Positions 52,939 through 62,135 of a stretch of 64,000 nucleotides of DNA are shown piece after piece. The stretch covers positions 1 through 64,000 of the forward strand of contig DASCMS010000124.1 in assembly GCA_036011085.1 (NCBI GenBank), read 5' to 3'. Origin of the DNA: UBA8231 sp036011085. Lineage in GTDB: Bacteria; Latescibacterota; UBA2968; UBA8231. The notes below the pieces were generated by a model. The model saw only the letters and a list, made by a program, of their open reading frames with translations, was not told the origin of the DNA and made no database searches. The translations under genes and the position numbers were made by a program. The first letter of the stretch is position 1. Every line of letters begins with the position of its first letter.

Positions 52939-54426
52939 ATGAGCCAACGACCGAATCTGCTCTACATCCACTCCGACCAGCACAGCCCCTTCGTTATGGG
53001 TGCCGCCGGGGACCCTCTCGTACAGACGCCCAACCTCGACCGGCTGGCAGAGGCAGGTGTCCTGCTCGACGCCTGCTACTGCCCCTCGCCGATCTGCGTG
53101 CCGTCCCGCATGTCGGCTTTGACAGGCCGCTACCCGCATGAGAATCGGGTGTGGACGAACAGCCACATCCTGGACTCCGCCATTCCCACGCTGGCGCACG
53201 CCATGGGCGCCGGCGGCTACCGACCGGCGCTGGTGGGCCGCATGCATGCAGTGGGGCCGGACCAATACCATGGGTACGCGGAGCGTCTGGTAGGCGATCA
53301 CGGTCCCAACCAGCCGGGGGGACGCGGCGCCGACCACGGTCAGTTGAGCGGCACCGCCGGTCCGGCGCGCGTGAGTCTGACCAGGTCCGGTCCCGGCCAG
53401 TCGGCCTATCAGGTCCACGACGAGGATGTCACCGCCGCCGCCGTGCACTGGCTCGACCGCTACGGCGTTCGCCGGCGCGCCGGCCAGGAGACCGAGCCCT
53501 TTTCGCTTTCCGTCGGCTTCATGCTTCCCCACCAGCCCTTCGTCGCCCGCCAGCAGGACTATGCCCTCTACGAGGGTTGCATGACGATGCCGCGCACACC
53601 GGAGCCCTTCAGCGACCGGTTGCATCCCCATATCCGCGCCTGGCGCGAGGGCTGCGGCATCGTCGAGGTCGCCGAGGATGAGATCCTCCGAGCCCGCACC
53701 GCCTACTGGGCACTGGTCACCTGCATGGACCGCCTCATCGGCCAGATCCTGGAGGCGTTGTGCGCCAACGGCCTCGAAGAGGACACCCTCATCATCTATA
53801 CCTCCGACCACGGTGAGCAGGTGGGGGAACATGGCCTGTGGTGGAAGCAGACCTTCTACGAGGACTCCGCGCGTGTTCCCGCCATCCTGTCATGGCCGGG
53901 TCGACTGCCGCAGGGGGACCGTTGTGCGCGTGTCTGCAGCGGCCTGGACCTGAATGCCACCATGCTCGACGCTCTCGACTGCCCGCCGTTGCCGCACTCA
54001 CGGGGCCGCAGTCTGCTGCCGCTGCTGACCTCGCCGCAGACAGCGGCCTGGGAGGACATCGCCTTCTCGGAGTTCTGCCTCGACGGTGCCGGCGCCGGGG
54101 GACCCACCGGCGAGGAGGGTGTGGTGCAACGCATGGTGCGTCGGGCGGAGTGGAAGCTGAACTTCTACGACGGCCAGCCCTGCCAGCTGTTCAACCTGGC
54201 CGACGATCCGCGCGAGACCCACGACCGTGCCGCAGACCCCGGCTGTGCAGACATCCGTGACGAGTTGACGCAACTTGTGCTCGACGGCTGGGACCCGGGC
54301 ACGATCCGCCGGCAGATGGCCCATCGCCGGACCGACCTGCCGATTCTGAGCCGATGGGCCCGCCACGTGCAGCCCGACGACACCTGTCGCTGGGACCTGC
54401 GACCCGAAATGGACTACTTGGACTGA
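52939..54426 (+). CDS. Sulfatase (formylglycine-dependent)
   Basis: 495 residues. The metal-binding start LLYIHSDQHSPFVMG and the modified-Cys motif C53-V-P-S-R (in PICVPSRMSALTGRYP) are clear, as is the later TSDHGEQVGEHGLWWK metal and His region. It should hydrolyse a sulfate ester once Cys53 is turned into formylglycine. No secretion signal is seen. GAGG precedes the ATG. It is followed after 8 bases by the cupin gene, so a four-step catabolic unit is probable. Choline-sulfatase-like, but substrate unknown. Confidence 0.92.
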   Translation: MSQRPNLLYIHSDQHSPFVMGAAGDPLVQTPNLDRLAEAGVLLDACYCPSPICVPSRMSALTGRYPHENRVWTNSHILDSAIPTLAHAMGAGGYRPALVGRMHAVGPDQYHGYAERLVGDHGPNQPGGRGADHGQLSGTAGPARVSLTRSGPGQSAYQVHDEDVTAAAVHWLDRYGVRRRAGQETEPFSLSVGFMLPHQPFVARQQDYALYEGCMTMPRTPEPFSDRLHPHIRAWREGCGIVEVAEDEILRARTAYWALVTCMDRLIGQILEALCANGLEEDTLIIYTSDHGEQVGEHGLWWKQTFYEDSARVPAILSWPGRLPQGDRCARVCSGLDLNATMLDALDCPPLPHSRGRSLLPLLTSPQTAAWEDIAFSEFCLDGAGAGGPTGEEGVVQRMVRRAEWKLNFYDGQPCQLFNLADDPRETHDRAADPGCADIRDELTQLVLDGWDPGTIRRQMAHRRTDLPILSRWARHVQPDDTCRWDLRPEMDYLD

Positions 54427-54434
54427 AGGAAACC

Positions 54435-55070
54435 ATGGCACTGGAAGTTTTCGATTACCGCAACGACATCCGCAACGTCTTCGTCTCGCCGCAGATCCGC
54501 TCCCGGTTCCTGCGCATGGAGCCGGGCACCGTAGCTGATCGGCACAGCCACGACCTGGGCCACGAGATCTTCCTCATCCTCCGGGGCAAGGCACGTTTCG
54601 AGATCTCCGGCGAGGTGGCCGAGCTGAGTCCGGGACAGATGTGTGTGGCCCGTGTCGACGAGCCACACCAGGTCAGCGTCATCGGCGACGAAGCGATGAC
54701 GATGTATCTCTCCGTCACGCCCCACATCCAGCCGACACACACGGGGCGCGACGAGGACGGCGAGCGCAAACCGACACATTTCCTGCCCTCCTCGTCCTAC
54801 GACCAGGAAGAGTCCCGCATTCCTATCGACGAGTCCATCGATCACTTTGTTGACCTCGCCGAGTCGGTGGCCACCATGGCGCAGAACGCCGCCGAGGAAG
54901 CACGTATGGCCGGGGCCCGCCTGTCCCGGGCTCTGGGATCGCGCAACAACGAAACCGCTGATCGCCAGCGCGAGATCCTGTGGTTCGGTGTCTACCGCAC
55001 CTTCGACAAGCTCTTCGAGATGGCTGAACAGTGGAACAAGCTGTCGCCGCGCGCCGGAACCAGAGGGTGA
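54435..55070 (+). CDS. Cupin-domain protein with helical tail
   Basis: 211 residues. A cupin barrel is visible in MEPGTVADRHSHDLGHEIFLIL and GKARFEISGEVAELSPGQM, with His residues positioned for a metal, then a second strand set ending SVTPHIQPTH. Residues about 130-200 are helical and charged and have no clear family. It may be an isomerase or sensor for the sugar used by its neighbours. AAGGA lies before the ATG. Its TGA overlaps the next GTG (GTGA). Confidence 0.8.
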   Translation: MALEVFDYRNDIRNVFVSPQIRSRFLRMEPGTVADRHSHDLGHEIFLILRGKARFEISGEVAELSPGQMCVARVDEPHQVSVIGDEAMTMYLSVTPHIQPTHTGRDEDGERKPTHFLPSSSYDQEESRIPIDESIDHFVDLAESVATMAQNAAEEARMAGARLSRALGSRNNETADRQREILWFGVYRTFDKLFEMAEQWNKLSPRAGTRG

Positions 55071-56137
55071 CGGAGCGACTTCGCATCGGTGTTGTCGGCT
55101 GCGGCGCAATCGCCCAGATCCAGCACCTGCCGAACCTGACGTTTCTCGGTGAGGAGTTCGATGTGGTCGCCGTCTGCGACGTGTCGGCCACCCTCGCCCG
55201 GGGCGCTGCGGACGAATACGGCGTCGACAGCTGGCATGTCGATCTGGATGACTTTCTGGAGCAGCGGCTCGACGCCGTTCTGCTATGCCAGTCCGATCCC
55301 AAGGTGGAGCTCGCCCTGCGGGTGCTGGCGTCGAGACGCCATCTCTTCATAGAAAAGCCCGTGGCTTTTGTGCCGCAGGACGTGGATGATATGGCCGAGG
55401 CCGCCCAACAGGCCGGCGTCGTCGCCCAGGCCGGATACATGAAGGTCTTTGACCCCGCCTTCCGTCTGGTAGAACACGAAGTGGCCGGCATGCGGGACGA
55501 TTTGCGCTTCGCGCAGATCAACCACCTGCACACCGACAACCGTCACCACCTGGCGCACTTCCGCCTGCGGGCGGCCGACGACCTGCCAGCTTCGGGTGGT
55601 GCGGCCCTGGCGGCGCGACGTCAGGCCGATGCCGAGCGCGCCCTGGGCGAGGTCGCCGATCCCATCCGCTCCGCCTTCTTCCATCTGGCGGGCAGCATGA
55701 TCCACGATCTCTACGGTCTGCGGCAGCTGTTCGGTCCGCCCGACCGTGTTGCCAGCACCGAGATCTGGAACGGTGGCCTGGGGATCACGACGGTGTTGGC
55801 ATGGGAGGGGGGTCCGCGCTGTGCCGCCACCTGGGTGGAGCTGGAACGCATCCGCCATTTCCGCGAAACGTTGGAGGTCTACAGCGCCGACCGGGGCGTC
55901 ATCCTCTCCTACCCCACGGGGTTCTCCCGTGGCATGCTCAGCGAAGTGACGATCCGGGGCGTCGATGGGGCAGGCCAGACCTTCGAGCAGCATCCGGGCG
56001 TCGATTGGGAAAACCCCTTCGTCGCCGAACTGCGCCACTTCCACGCCTGCGTCACCCGTGGGGAAGCCTGCCGCACGCCTCTGTCCGAGGCCCGGCATGA
56101 CGTACAGCTCGTCGTCGACATCACCCAGGCGGCCTGA
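55067..56137 (+). CDS. Gfo/Idh/MocA family oxidoreductase
   Basis: 356 residues. The NAD-binding start is LRIGVVGCGAIAQIQHLPNL, the second motif is HLFIEKPVAF (conserved EKP), and the C-terminal sheet has DRGVILSYPTGF. The usual catalytic His/Asp region reads FHLAGSMIHDLYGL. It probably oxidises or epimerises a sugar or cyclitol in cooperation with the sulfatase and cupin. The GTG at 55067 overlaps the cupin stop. Its tail overlaps the convergent amidohydrolase by 17 bases. Confidence 0.9.
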   Translation: MTERLRIGVVGCGAIAQIQHLPNLTFLGEEFDVVAVCDVSATLARGAADEYGVDSWHVDLDDFLEQRLDAVLLCQSDPKVELALRVLASRRHLFIEKPVAFVPQDVDDMAEAAQQAGVVAQAGYMKVFDPAFRLVEHEVAGMRDDLRFAQINHLHTDNRHHLAHFRLRAADDLPASGGAALAARRQADAERALGEVADPIRSAFFHLAGSMIHDLYGLRQLFGPPDRVASTEIWNGGLGITTVLAWEGGPRCAATWVELERIRHFRETLEVYSADRGVILSYPTGFSRGMLSEVTIRGVDGAGQTFEQHPGVDWENPFVAELRHFHACVTRGEACRTPLSEARHDVQLVVDITQAA

Positions 56138-56963
56138 AGAAGAAGCCCTCCGCCGTCCCTCGCAGAATCTGTTCCCGGTCCGTTGTACCTAGGAAATCGA
56201 GACCCTCTTCGATCAGCGCCACACTCGCCGCGTACGTGTGTTCGCCCTGTACCTGATACGGGGCATCGCTGGCCCACATGAGCCGCTCCGGCCCGAAGGC
56301 CTCGACGACACGGCGAATGAGGTGGCTCAGATCGTGGTACGGGGGTGTCGTCGCCCCCAGCGCATAGAAGGCCGACACCTTTACCATCACGTTCTCGTAC
56401 CGGGCCATCCGGCACAGGGCATCGACATCGCTGTCGTTCACGGGAGCCCCCGCGCCGATGCGGCACAGGTGATCGATGATCACGGGAGTTTCAGGGAACT
56501 GTTCGCACCGGCGCGCCAGGGCCGGCAACCCGTCCGGACCGATGAGGGGACAGATCGCCAGGCGCCGGTCGGTACCGGTGGCGAACATGCTGGTGAACCC
56601 GGGGCCGTCACACCACATGTCTACGGACTCGTCGCGTGCGTACACACGAAAGCCGTACACGCCTTCATCGGCGAGCTGTTTCATGTCATCACCAGGGGAG
56701 GCGCCGGTCCAGTCGACGATGCCGATGCCGCCGAACACACCGGGGTGGTCCTTCATCACCTGCAGCATGTAACGATTGTCGGCCGCGTAGTAGCTCATCT
56801 GCACCAGCACGACACGATCGACGCCGCAGGGGCCTGCATGACCCAGGATGTCCTCGGGAAAGAAGGTGACCGGCACCTTCTCCGTGCCGACATGCGGCGC
56901 GGCAAAGGGGTAGGTGGCCGTGTCGTCCGTCCACACGTGGACGTGTGCGTCGATAAAACCCAT
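56121..56963 (-). CDS. Amidohydrolase 2 family protein (lactonase-like)
   Basis: 280 residues of a TIM barrel: MGFIDAHVHVW (HxH metal ligands), VLVQMSYYAADNRYM, VIIDHLCRIGAG (His), and LMWASDAPYQ (Asp). This set matches the family of L-fuconolactonase and 2-pyrone-4,6-dicarboxylate lactonase. It may open a lactone formed by the dehydrogenases nearby. The start is ATG 56963, 14 bases after the sulfatase stop. Confidence 0.88.
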   Translation of the reverse strand: MGFIDAHVHVWTDDTATYPFAAPHVGTEKVPVTFFPEDILGHAGPCGVDRVVLVQMSYYAADNRYMLQVMKDHPGVFGGIGIVDWTGASPGDDMKQLADEGVYGFRVYARDESVDMWCDGPGFTSMFATGTDRRLAICPLIGPDGLPALARRCEQFPETPVIIDHLCRIGAGAPVNDSDVDALCRMARYENVMVKVSAFYALGATTPPYHDLSHLIRRVVEAFGPERLMWASDAPYQVQGEHTYAASVALIEEGLDFLGTTDREQILRGTAEGFFFRPPG

Positions 56964-56977
56964 GGTAGTCTCCAGCT

Positions 56978-58405
56978 TCAGTGTCCGATGAAGGCGGGTG
57001 ATACATCCCGTTCCCGCTGGCCGCCCACGGGGCGCAGCTGCCCCCCGCCGGTGACATCCCAGAGTCGTCCGTCCCGATCGCCCCCGGCACCATGTCGGCT
57101 GAACCAGTCGGTGAGCACACCGTGTAACTCGTTGCGAGACGTCCTGGCTCCGGTGTCGTCGATCAGGTTGTGGTGCTCGTCTGGATCCTCGGCCAGGTGG
57201 TAGAGCTCGCCGGGCAGGGCCTCGCCTCGCTCGACGTACTTCCACGATTCGGTGCGCACCATACGCGAAGCGCCGTACTCCGCACACCGTGACGCACCGT
57301 CGACGACAACCGCTTCGTGGCCACCGTCATTCGTGGCCCCGCGCAGCAGGTCGGAGAAGCTGCGGCCGGGACGATCGCCTCCGTCCGGTTCGCCTAGACC
57401 GAGATACTGCAGCAGCGTCGGAAAGAAATCACAGGCCCCGTACAGCCCCGACTGTACGACACCCTCAGACACGTGTCCGGGGTGACTGGCGAGGAACGGT
57501 ACGGTCACCGAATTCTCGTACATGTTCAGCGGGAAGGTGCCGTTGCCCTTACCCCAGAAGCCGTGATGGCCGCAGCTGAAGCCGTTGTCGCTGGCAAAGA
57601 CGACGAGGGTGTTCTGCCGCATTCCGAGAGCCTCCAACCGGTCGAGGAGCCGGCCCACGTCCTGGTCCATTGCCGTGACGGCCGCAAAGTAGCCCTGCAG
57701 CATCTGGCGATTCCCCAGGCAACTCTCGCTGAGACCGTGCCCCTTCGCCCACTCGTGAATCGGCTCCTGGGGACAGGACTCGAAGGCGCAGTCTGCGTAC
57801 GAATCGACGATCTGTTGGGGGTGGCCTGTCCATGGCGAGTGAGGCGCCGTGTAGTGTACACCCAGGTAGAAGGGAGACGCCTCCGGTGATCCGTCCGTGG
57901 CCTGGCGGTCGAGGAAATCGAGAGCATCGTCGGTGATCCGGTTCGTCACATACCCGGGTTCGTCGATCAGCTCCCCGTTGCGGATCATCGGCGCATCGTT
58001 GTAGTCGCCGCCGCCACTCTGGTGCACGTACCAGTGGGAGTGACCGTGCTGCACGAGCTGACTGTTGCCCAGGTGCCACTTTCCCGACAGACCGACGGCG
58101 TAGCCATTTTCTGCCAGCACGTCGGTGTAGGCCACTTCGCCTTCGAGATAGGTGGCTGCCTCTGGACCGGTGTTGCCCTCGCGGATCCAGTCGTGTACAC
58201 CGTGCTGCGACGGCATCCGTCCGGTGAGGAAGCTGGCACGACTTGGCGAACACACCGGCGAGGCGCACAAGAAGTACTCGAAGCGCATGCCGGTGGCGGC
58301 GATGCGGTCGATACCGGGCGTACGGATCTCGTCGTTGCCCGCGCACCCCATCGCCCACGGACCCTGATCGTCGGTGAGGATGAAGAGCACGTTCGGGCGA
58401 GTCAT
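56978..58405 (-). CDS. Sulfatase (formylglycine-dependent), second copy
   Basis: 475 residues. It shows RPNVLFILTDDQGPWAMG, the activation motif C52-S-P-S-R in SPVCSPSRASFLTGRM, SGKWHLGNSQL (Lys/His), and FASDNGFSCGHHGFWGKGN. The CSPSR form differs from the CVPSR of the other sulfatase, so the two belong to different subfamilies. The ATG at 58405 overlaps the upstream stop by one base (TGATG). An additional four-codon upstream start exists but overlaps the oxidoreductase. Confidence 0.92.
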   Translation of the reverse strand: MTRPNVLFILTDDQGPWAMGCAGNDEIRTPGIDRIAATGMRFEYFLCASPVCSPSRASFLTGRMPSQHGVHDWIREGNTGPEAATYLEGEVAYTDVLAENGYAVGLSGKWHLGNSQLVQHGHSHWYVHQSGGGDYNDAPMIRNGELIDEPGYVTNRITDDALDFLDRQATDGSPEASPFYLGVHYTAPHSPWTGHPQQIVDSYADCAFESCPQEPIHEWAKGHGLSESCLGNRQMLQGYFAAVTAMDQDVGRLLDRLEALGMRQNTLVVFASDNGFSCGHHGFWGKGNGTFPLNMYENSVTVPFLASHPGHVSEGVVQSGLYGACDFFPTLLQYLGLGEPDGGDRPGRSFSDLLRGATNDGGHEAVVVDGASRCAEYGASRMVRTESWKYVERGEALPGELYHLAEDPDEHHNLIDDTGARTSRNELHGVLTDWFSRHGAGGDRDGRLWDVTGGGQLRPVGGQRERDVSPAFIGH

Positions 58406-59403
58406 CAGTCGATCCACCCTTCGACGGCAACCCGTTGGCCGCTGGCCGACGACTCACGGGCCGCATCGGCCACCGCCTGTACGCGGTACCCCGTGATCCC
58501 GTCACACACCGGCTCCCGGCCGGGGTGGGCCGCCGCGGCGAAGTCCTCCAGCATGGGCAGATCGAAGTACGGTGCCTCGAGCGGCGTCACCGCCACCTGC
58601 TCCCGTCCGGCTTCGGTCTCCACTTCGATCGACTCGCCGCCGAACTCCAGACCGTCGATGACGATGCGACCGTCGGTACCATCCACCTGGGCGGAATCGC
58701 GTCGCGGCTTCGAAGTGAGAATCGTCGAGTGCACGCCGATGGTGCCGTCGGCGAAACGCAGCAGCAGGGCGTCGGAGTCGTCCACCTTCCAGTCCTTGTA
58801 GCGCACGGTGTCCACCAGACCGCAGACCTCGACGGGCTCGCTGTCAGCCAGGTTGAGCAGGACCTCAATCCGATGTACGGCCATCTCCATCAGGGCCCCG
58901 CCGGCTCCGGGCTCCTGCTGCCATGGGTTGCCGAAGCCCCCGCCACCGCTGTAGTGCGAACGCGTGCACACTGTCGGTCCGATGTCTCCGGCCACGAGCC
59001 GCCGCCTGGCTTCCACCACCTGCGGAAACAGCCGTCGGCGATAGGCCACACCCAGGGCGACCCCGGCGTCCCGACAGGCCTCGACCATGCGCCGTGCCTG
59101 GTGCCGATCGAGGGCCATGGGTTTTTCACACATCACGTGTTTGCCCGCGGCAGCCGCCGCCAGGGTGTATTCACAATGCGTGTCCGAGGGCGTGGAAACG
59201 ACCACCGCCTCCACCGCCTCGTCCGCCAGGAGATCGGCTGCCGTCGAGTAGTGGGCGCAGCCACCGAAGCGATCCGCGAAGTCCCGTGCCTTGTCAGCGT
59301 CGCGTCGGCAGACCGCGACCAGGTCCAGTTCGTCGGAGTGGACGAGGCTGGGGGCAAAGGAGTTGGCGGCAATGGAGCCGCAGCCGATGATGCCGAATCT
59401 CAT
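58405..59403 (-). CDS. Gfo/Idh/MocA family oxidoreductase, second copy
   Basis: 332 residues. The start RFGIIGCGSIAANSFAPSL binds NAD; KHVMCEKPMALDRHQARRM is the conserved EKP motif; GALMEMAVHRIEVLLNL supplies the catalytic region. It is likely a sugar or inositol dehydrogenase and is coupled to the sulfatase. It is divergent from the ThuA gene, so the 68-base gap should hold promoters for both. Confidence 0.9.
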   Translation of the reverse strand: MRFGIIGCGSIAANSFAPSLVHSDELDLVAVCRRDADKARDFADRFGGCAHYSTAADLLADEAVEAVVVSTPSDTHCEYTLAAAAAGKHVMCEKPMALDRHQARRMVEACRDAGVALGVAYRRRLFPQVVEARRRLVAGDIGPTVCTRSHYSGGGGFGNPWQQEPGAGGALMEMAVHRIEVLLNLADSEPVEVCGLVDTVRYKDWKVDDSDALLLRFADGTIGVHSTILTSKPRRDSAQVDGTDGRIVIDGLEFGGESIEVETEAGREQVAVTPLEAPYFDLPMLEDFAAAAHPGREPVCDGITGYRVQAVADAARESSASGQRVAVEGWID

Positions 59404-59471
59404 GCTGGTATCCCGAGGTGAGGGTTGATATGTTGACGACGAGAGACCGCTACTCGTCGAAAGGAAAAACC

Positions 59472-60137
59472 TTGCCCAACATACTCGTTCTGCGTCACTC
59501 CGCCGGCTACGAGCACAGCTATCTGCCCGATTGCGAGATCACCTTCAAGCAACTCGGTGCCGAACATGGCTGGAAGGTGTCGACAACACATCGACTCGAC
59601 AAGGTGACTGCCGAATCGCTGAGCCAGCTCGATCTACTCGTCTTCGCCACCACGGGCAACCTCGACTTCTCGCAGGAACAGAAGGCCGCTATCATCGCCT
59701 TCGTCAACGACGGCAAGGGCTTTCTCGGTGTTCACAATGCCACCGACACCGGGTATGACTGGCCGGAGTACGGCGCCATGATCGGTGGGTATTTCAACGG
59801 CCATCCCTGGCACGAGCAGGTGGGGATCCTCGTGGAGGACACCGGCCATCCCGCCACGCGCATGCTCGGCGAACGCTTCGAGGTCACCGACGAGATCTAC
59901 ACCTTCAAGAATTGGGACCGCGCCAGGACCCACGTGCTGATGCGCATCGACAACGACAGCGTCGATCTGGCCAAAGGCAACCGGGAGGATCACGACTACG
60001 CCATGGGTTGGTGTCACAACTTCGGCAAGGGGCGCGTCATCTACACCGGCCTGGGCCATCCTGATGCATTGTGGTACGAGGACTGGTTCCGCCAGCACAT
60101 CACCGGTTGCGTCAACTGGGCCCTCGGACAGGACTGA
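59472..60137 (+). CDS. ThuA-family (trehalose utilisation) protein
   Basis: 221 residues of a class I glutamine-amidotransferase-like fold: NILVLRHSAGYEHSYLPDCE, LLVFATTGNLDF, GFLGVHNATDTGYDWPEYG, RFEVTDEIYTFKNW and GRVIYTGLGHPDALW. ThuA-like proteins act in disaccharide oxidation routes together with Gfo/Idh/MocA dehydrogenases, as the neighbour suggests. The TTG at 59472 is preferred because AAAGGAAA lies before it; ATGs at 59418 and 59430 are in frame but lack this. Confidence 0.88.
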   Translation: MPNILVLRHSAGYEHSYLPDCEITFKQLGAEHGWKVSTTHRLDKVTAESLSQLDLLVFATTGNLDFSQEQKAAIIAFVNDGKGFLGVHNATDTGYDWPEYGAMIGGYFNGHPWHEQVGILVEDTGHPATRMLGERFEVTDEIYTFKNWDRARTHVLMRIDNDSVDLAKGNREDHDYAMGWCHNFGKGRVIYTGLGHPDALWYEDWFRQHITGCVNWALGQD

Positions 60138-60145
60138 AGGAACAG

Positions 60146-60823
60146 ATGACACGGCGATGGTGCTGGATACCGGTGTTGTTGCTCCTCGGCGTAGTGGTGA
60201 GCCGGGCACAGACCACCGAGTCTCCGGGCACGTCATGGGATCGCCGGTACGATCGGCCCATGTATGTCTACGGCAAGGAACCGGTCGATTTCCTGCGACA
60301 GATCGTGGGCAGACTCCGCCCCGGGGCGGCTCTCGTGCTGGCCGCCGGCGAAGGGCGGAACGCCGTGTTCCTCGCCCAGCAGGGCTTTGCTGTGACGGCG
60401 GTGGACGTATCGCCGAAGGGCCTGGAGAAGTGCCTGGCCCTGGCGATTGAGCGCGGTGTCACGGTGGACACCATCGTCGCCGACCTGGACACCTTTGACA
60501 TGGGTGAGGGCCATTGGGACCTGATCACCGACTTCTACTACCACGATACGTCGGTCTACAAGCGGGCGTTACGCGGTCTGAAATCGGGTGGCTTCTTCCT
60601 CCTGCAGAACTTCACCATCGACCAGCCGTCGACGGGGCAGTTCGGACCCAGGAATTCCGCCTGGCTCGTCACCCCCAATCAGCTGCCGAGGGCCTTCGAC
60701 AGCTGGCGCATCCGCCACTACGAAGACGTGGTGGTCGACCTCGACGAAGGGATGCACAAGGGTCCCGGCGCCGTGGTGCGCCTGCTGGTGGAGAAAACGC
60801 CGGTGGGGCAACCACAAGATTGA
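60146..60823 (+). CDS. SAM methyltransferase (TehB-like) with an apparent signal peptide
   Basis: 225 residues. After the ATG (AAGGA ahead) the protein has MTRRWCWIPVLLLLGVVVSR followed by AQTTE, a clear signal-peptide or anchor pattern. The rest is a small class I methyltransferase: LVLAAGEGRNAVFLAQQGF (motif I), VTAVDVSPKGLEKC, ADLDTFDMGEGHWDLI and YHDTSVYKRALRGLKSGG. Homologues such as TehB are cytosolic. A membrane-anchored cytoplasmic form is possible if the helix stays uncleaved with the opposite orientation. It is cotranscribed with thuA (8-base gap). Confidence 0.8.
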   Translation: MTRRWCWIPVLLLLGVVVSRAQTTESPGTSWDRRYDRPMYVYGKEPVDFLRQIVGRLRPGAALVLAAGEGRNAVFLAQQGFAVTAVDVSPKGLEKCLALAIERGVTVDTIVADLDTFDMGEGHWDLITDFYYHDTSVYKRALRGLKSGGFFLLQNFTIDQPSTGQFGPRNSAWLVTPNQLPRAFDSWRIRHYEDVVVDLDEGMHKGPGAVVRLLVEKTPVGQPQD

Positions 60824-60951
60824 CCGCCCATTTCTCGGATGTCCGATCAGCGCCGGCCCGGCTCAGACCCGCCGTAGAGAAGTCGCCCTTTGACTTCTCG
60901 AGTCGAGGCGCTTGGGTAACCGCCCATTTCTCGGATGTTCGATCAGCGCCG
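60823..60951. repeat. 33-bp direct repeats flanking a hairpin
   Basis: 60823-60855 and 60919-60951 are 33-bp copies with one difference. Between them 60877-60884 pairs with 60892-60899 (8 bp, 7-base loop). The first copy begins at the last base of the methyltransferase stop codon. The gap 60824-61024 holds no gene. No T-run follows the hairpin, so it may be a weak terminator or a small mobile or regulatory repeat. Confidence 0.6.
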
Positions 60952-61024
60952 ACCTTGACAGGCTTCCCAAGGCAGGGTTATCGAAGAGCAGGCCTCAAAT
61001 TCGATTCGACGGGTGAGAGATGAG

Positions 61025-62113
61025 ATGAAAGCTTTGCTGCTGACACTGCTGTCCATCGGTGTCATCGCCGGCATCGGTTGTGACAGCCAGAGTGACGACA
61101 ATCCGATCAGCGTTCCCGATCAACCCGAGATCGGCGGCTGCACCGACATTGCCGGACTCAACTTCTCGCGCAGCGCCAACAAGGATGACGGCAGCTGCAC
61201 CTATGATGAGGAGCGTGTTCTGGCCATGACCAGCTATGGCGTCGAGGTCGACCCGACGGCGAGGCAGGTGCGCGTCCTCATGCAGGTGAAGAACGAGTCG
61301 GGACGAGGCGTTGGCGGCCTGCTTCCAGAGGACTTTGTCGTTGCCGAGAACGGTCGCAAAATCGGCGTCGAGTCGAATGCGACGATCAGCGCCGAGACCA
61401 TCCCCTTTTCGATTCCCATCGTGCTCCTCCTCGACCTGAGCTCCAGCGTGGCCGGCCTGGTGCCACAGATCAAGCAGGCGGCGACAGCCCTGATAAACAA
61501 CAAGACAGCCAACCAGCAGATCGCCGTCTACGTGTTCGACAGGGAAACCCGGCTCATCCAGGACTTTACCGACGTTCCCGCTGTCCTGGCCACAGCCGTG
61601 GCCTCTATCCAGGAAGAGGAACTGTTCGACTCGACCAATCTCTATGGCGCCGTCATCGATGTGGCCGACACCTGGCAGGATGAGGTGACCATGGAGAGAA
61701 TCGTCGACGGCAGCCTGGTGATCTTCACCGACGGCTTTCACAATGCCGATCCGAATCTGACGATCCAGGACGCCGTCAACGCCATGCTGGGCACCGACGG
61801 AGAGCTCAAGAAGATCTACGTCGCCGCTCTCGACGGACCGGACCTCGACCGTGCCCCGCTGCAGCAGCTGGCCTTCCGCACAGACGGTTTCTTCGAGGCC
61901 GATGACATCTCCGGGCTGCAGGACATCTTTCTGGACATTCAGGCAGAGATCACGGACCTGTCCAACAGCTTCTACCTGCTCACCTACACGAGCCCGATCA
62001 CGAATCCGGAGGCGAACGAGGAACGGCTCGAAGTCGCCATCCTCGGCAATGCCAACGCGGCAGACGACGGACGGATTCAGGCCGATTTCGACAGCGAGGG
62101 CTTCGGTCAGTAG
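61025..62113 (+). CDS. VWA-domain lipoprotein with a GCTD...DDGSC motif
   Basis: 362 residues. A lipobox (IAGIGC, Cys19) predicts a lipid-anchored protein. Residues 38-60 form the motif GCTD-x-x-A-x-N-F...A-N-K-DDGSC-x-Y, which I know from many secreted proteins of marine bacteria, with two cysteines (39 and 58) probably bridged. A VWA domain follows: LLDLSSSVAGLVPQIKQA has the metal site DxSxS, and VIFTDGFHNADPN the Thr/Asp pair. It may bind a ligand or act as an adhesin. The ATG at 61025 was chosen over a GTG at 61013. Confidence 0.85.
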   Translation: MKALLLTLLSIGVIAGIGCDSQSDDNPISVPDQPEIGGCTDIAGLNFSRSANKDDGSCTYDEERVLAMTSYGVEVDPTARQVRVLMQVKNESGRGVGGLLPEDFVVAENGRKIGVESNATISAETIPFSIPIVLLLDLSSSVAGLVPQIKQAATALINNKTANQQIAVYVFDRETRLIQDFTDVPAVLATAVASIQEEELFDSTNLYGAVIDVADTWQDEVTMERIVDGSLVIFTDGFHNADPNLTIQDAVNAMLGTDGELKKIYVAALDGPDLDRAPLQQLAFRTDGFFEADDISGLQDIFLDIQAEITDLSNSFYLLTYTSPITNPEANEERLEVAILGNANAADDGRIQADFDSEGFGQ

Positions 62114-62135
62114 ACTGACAGAGTCGTTCTCCTTC

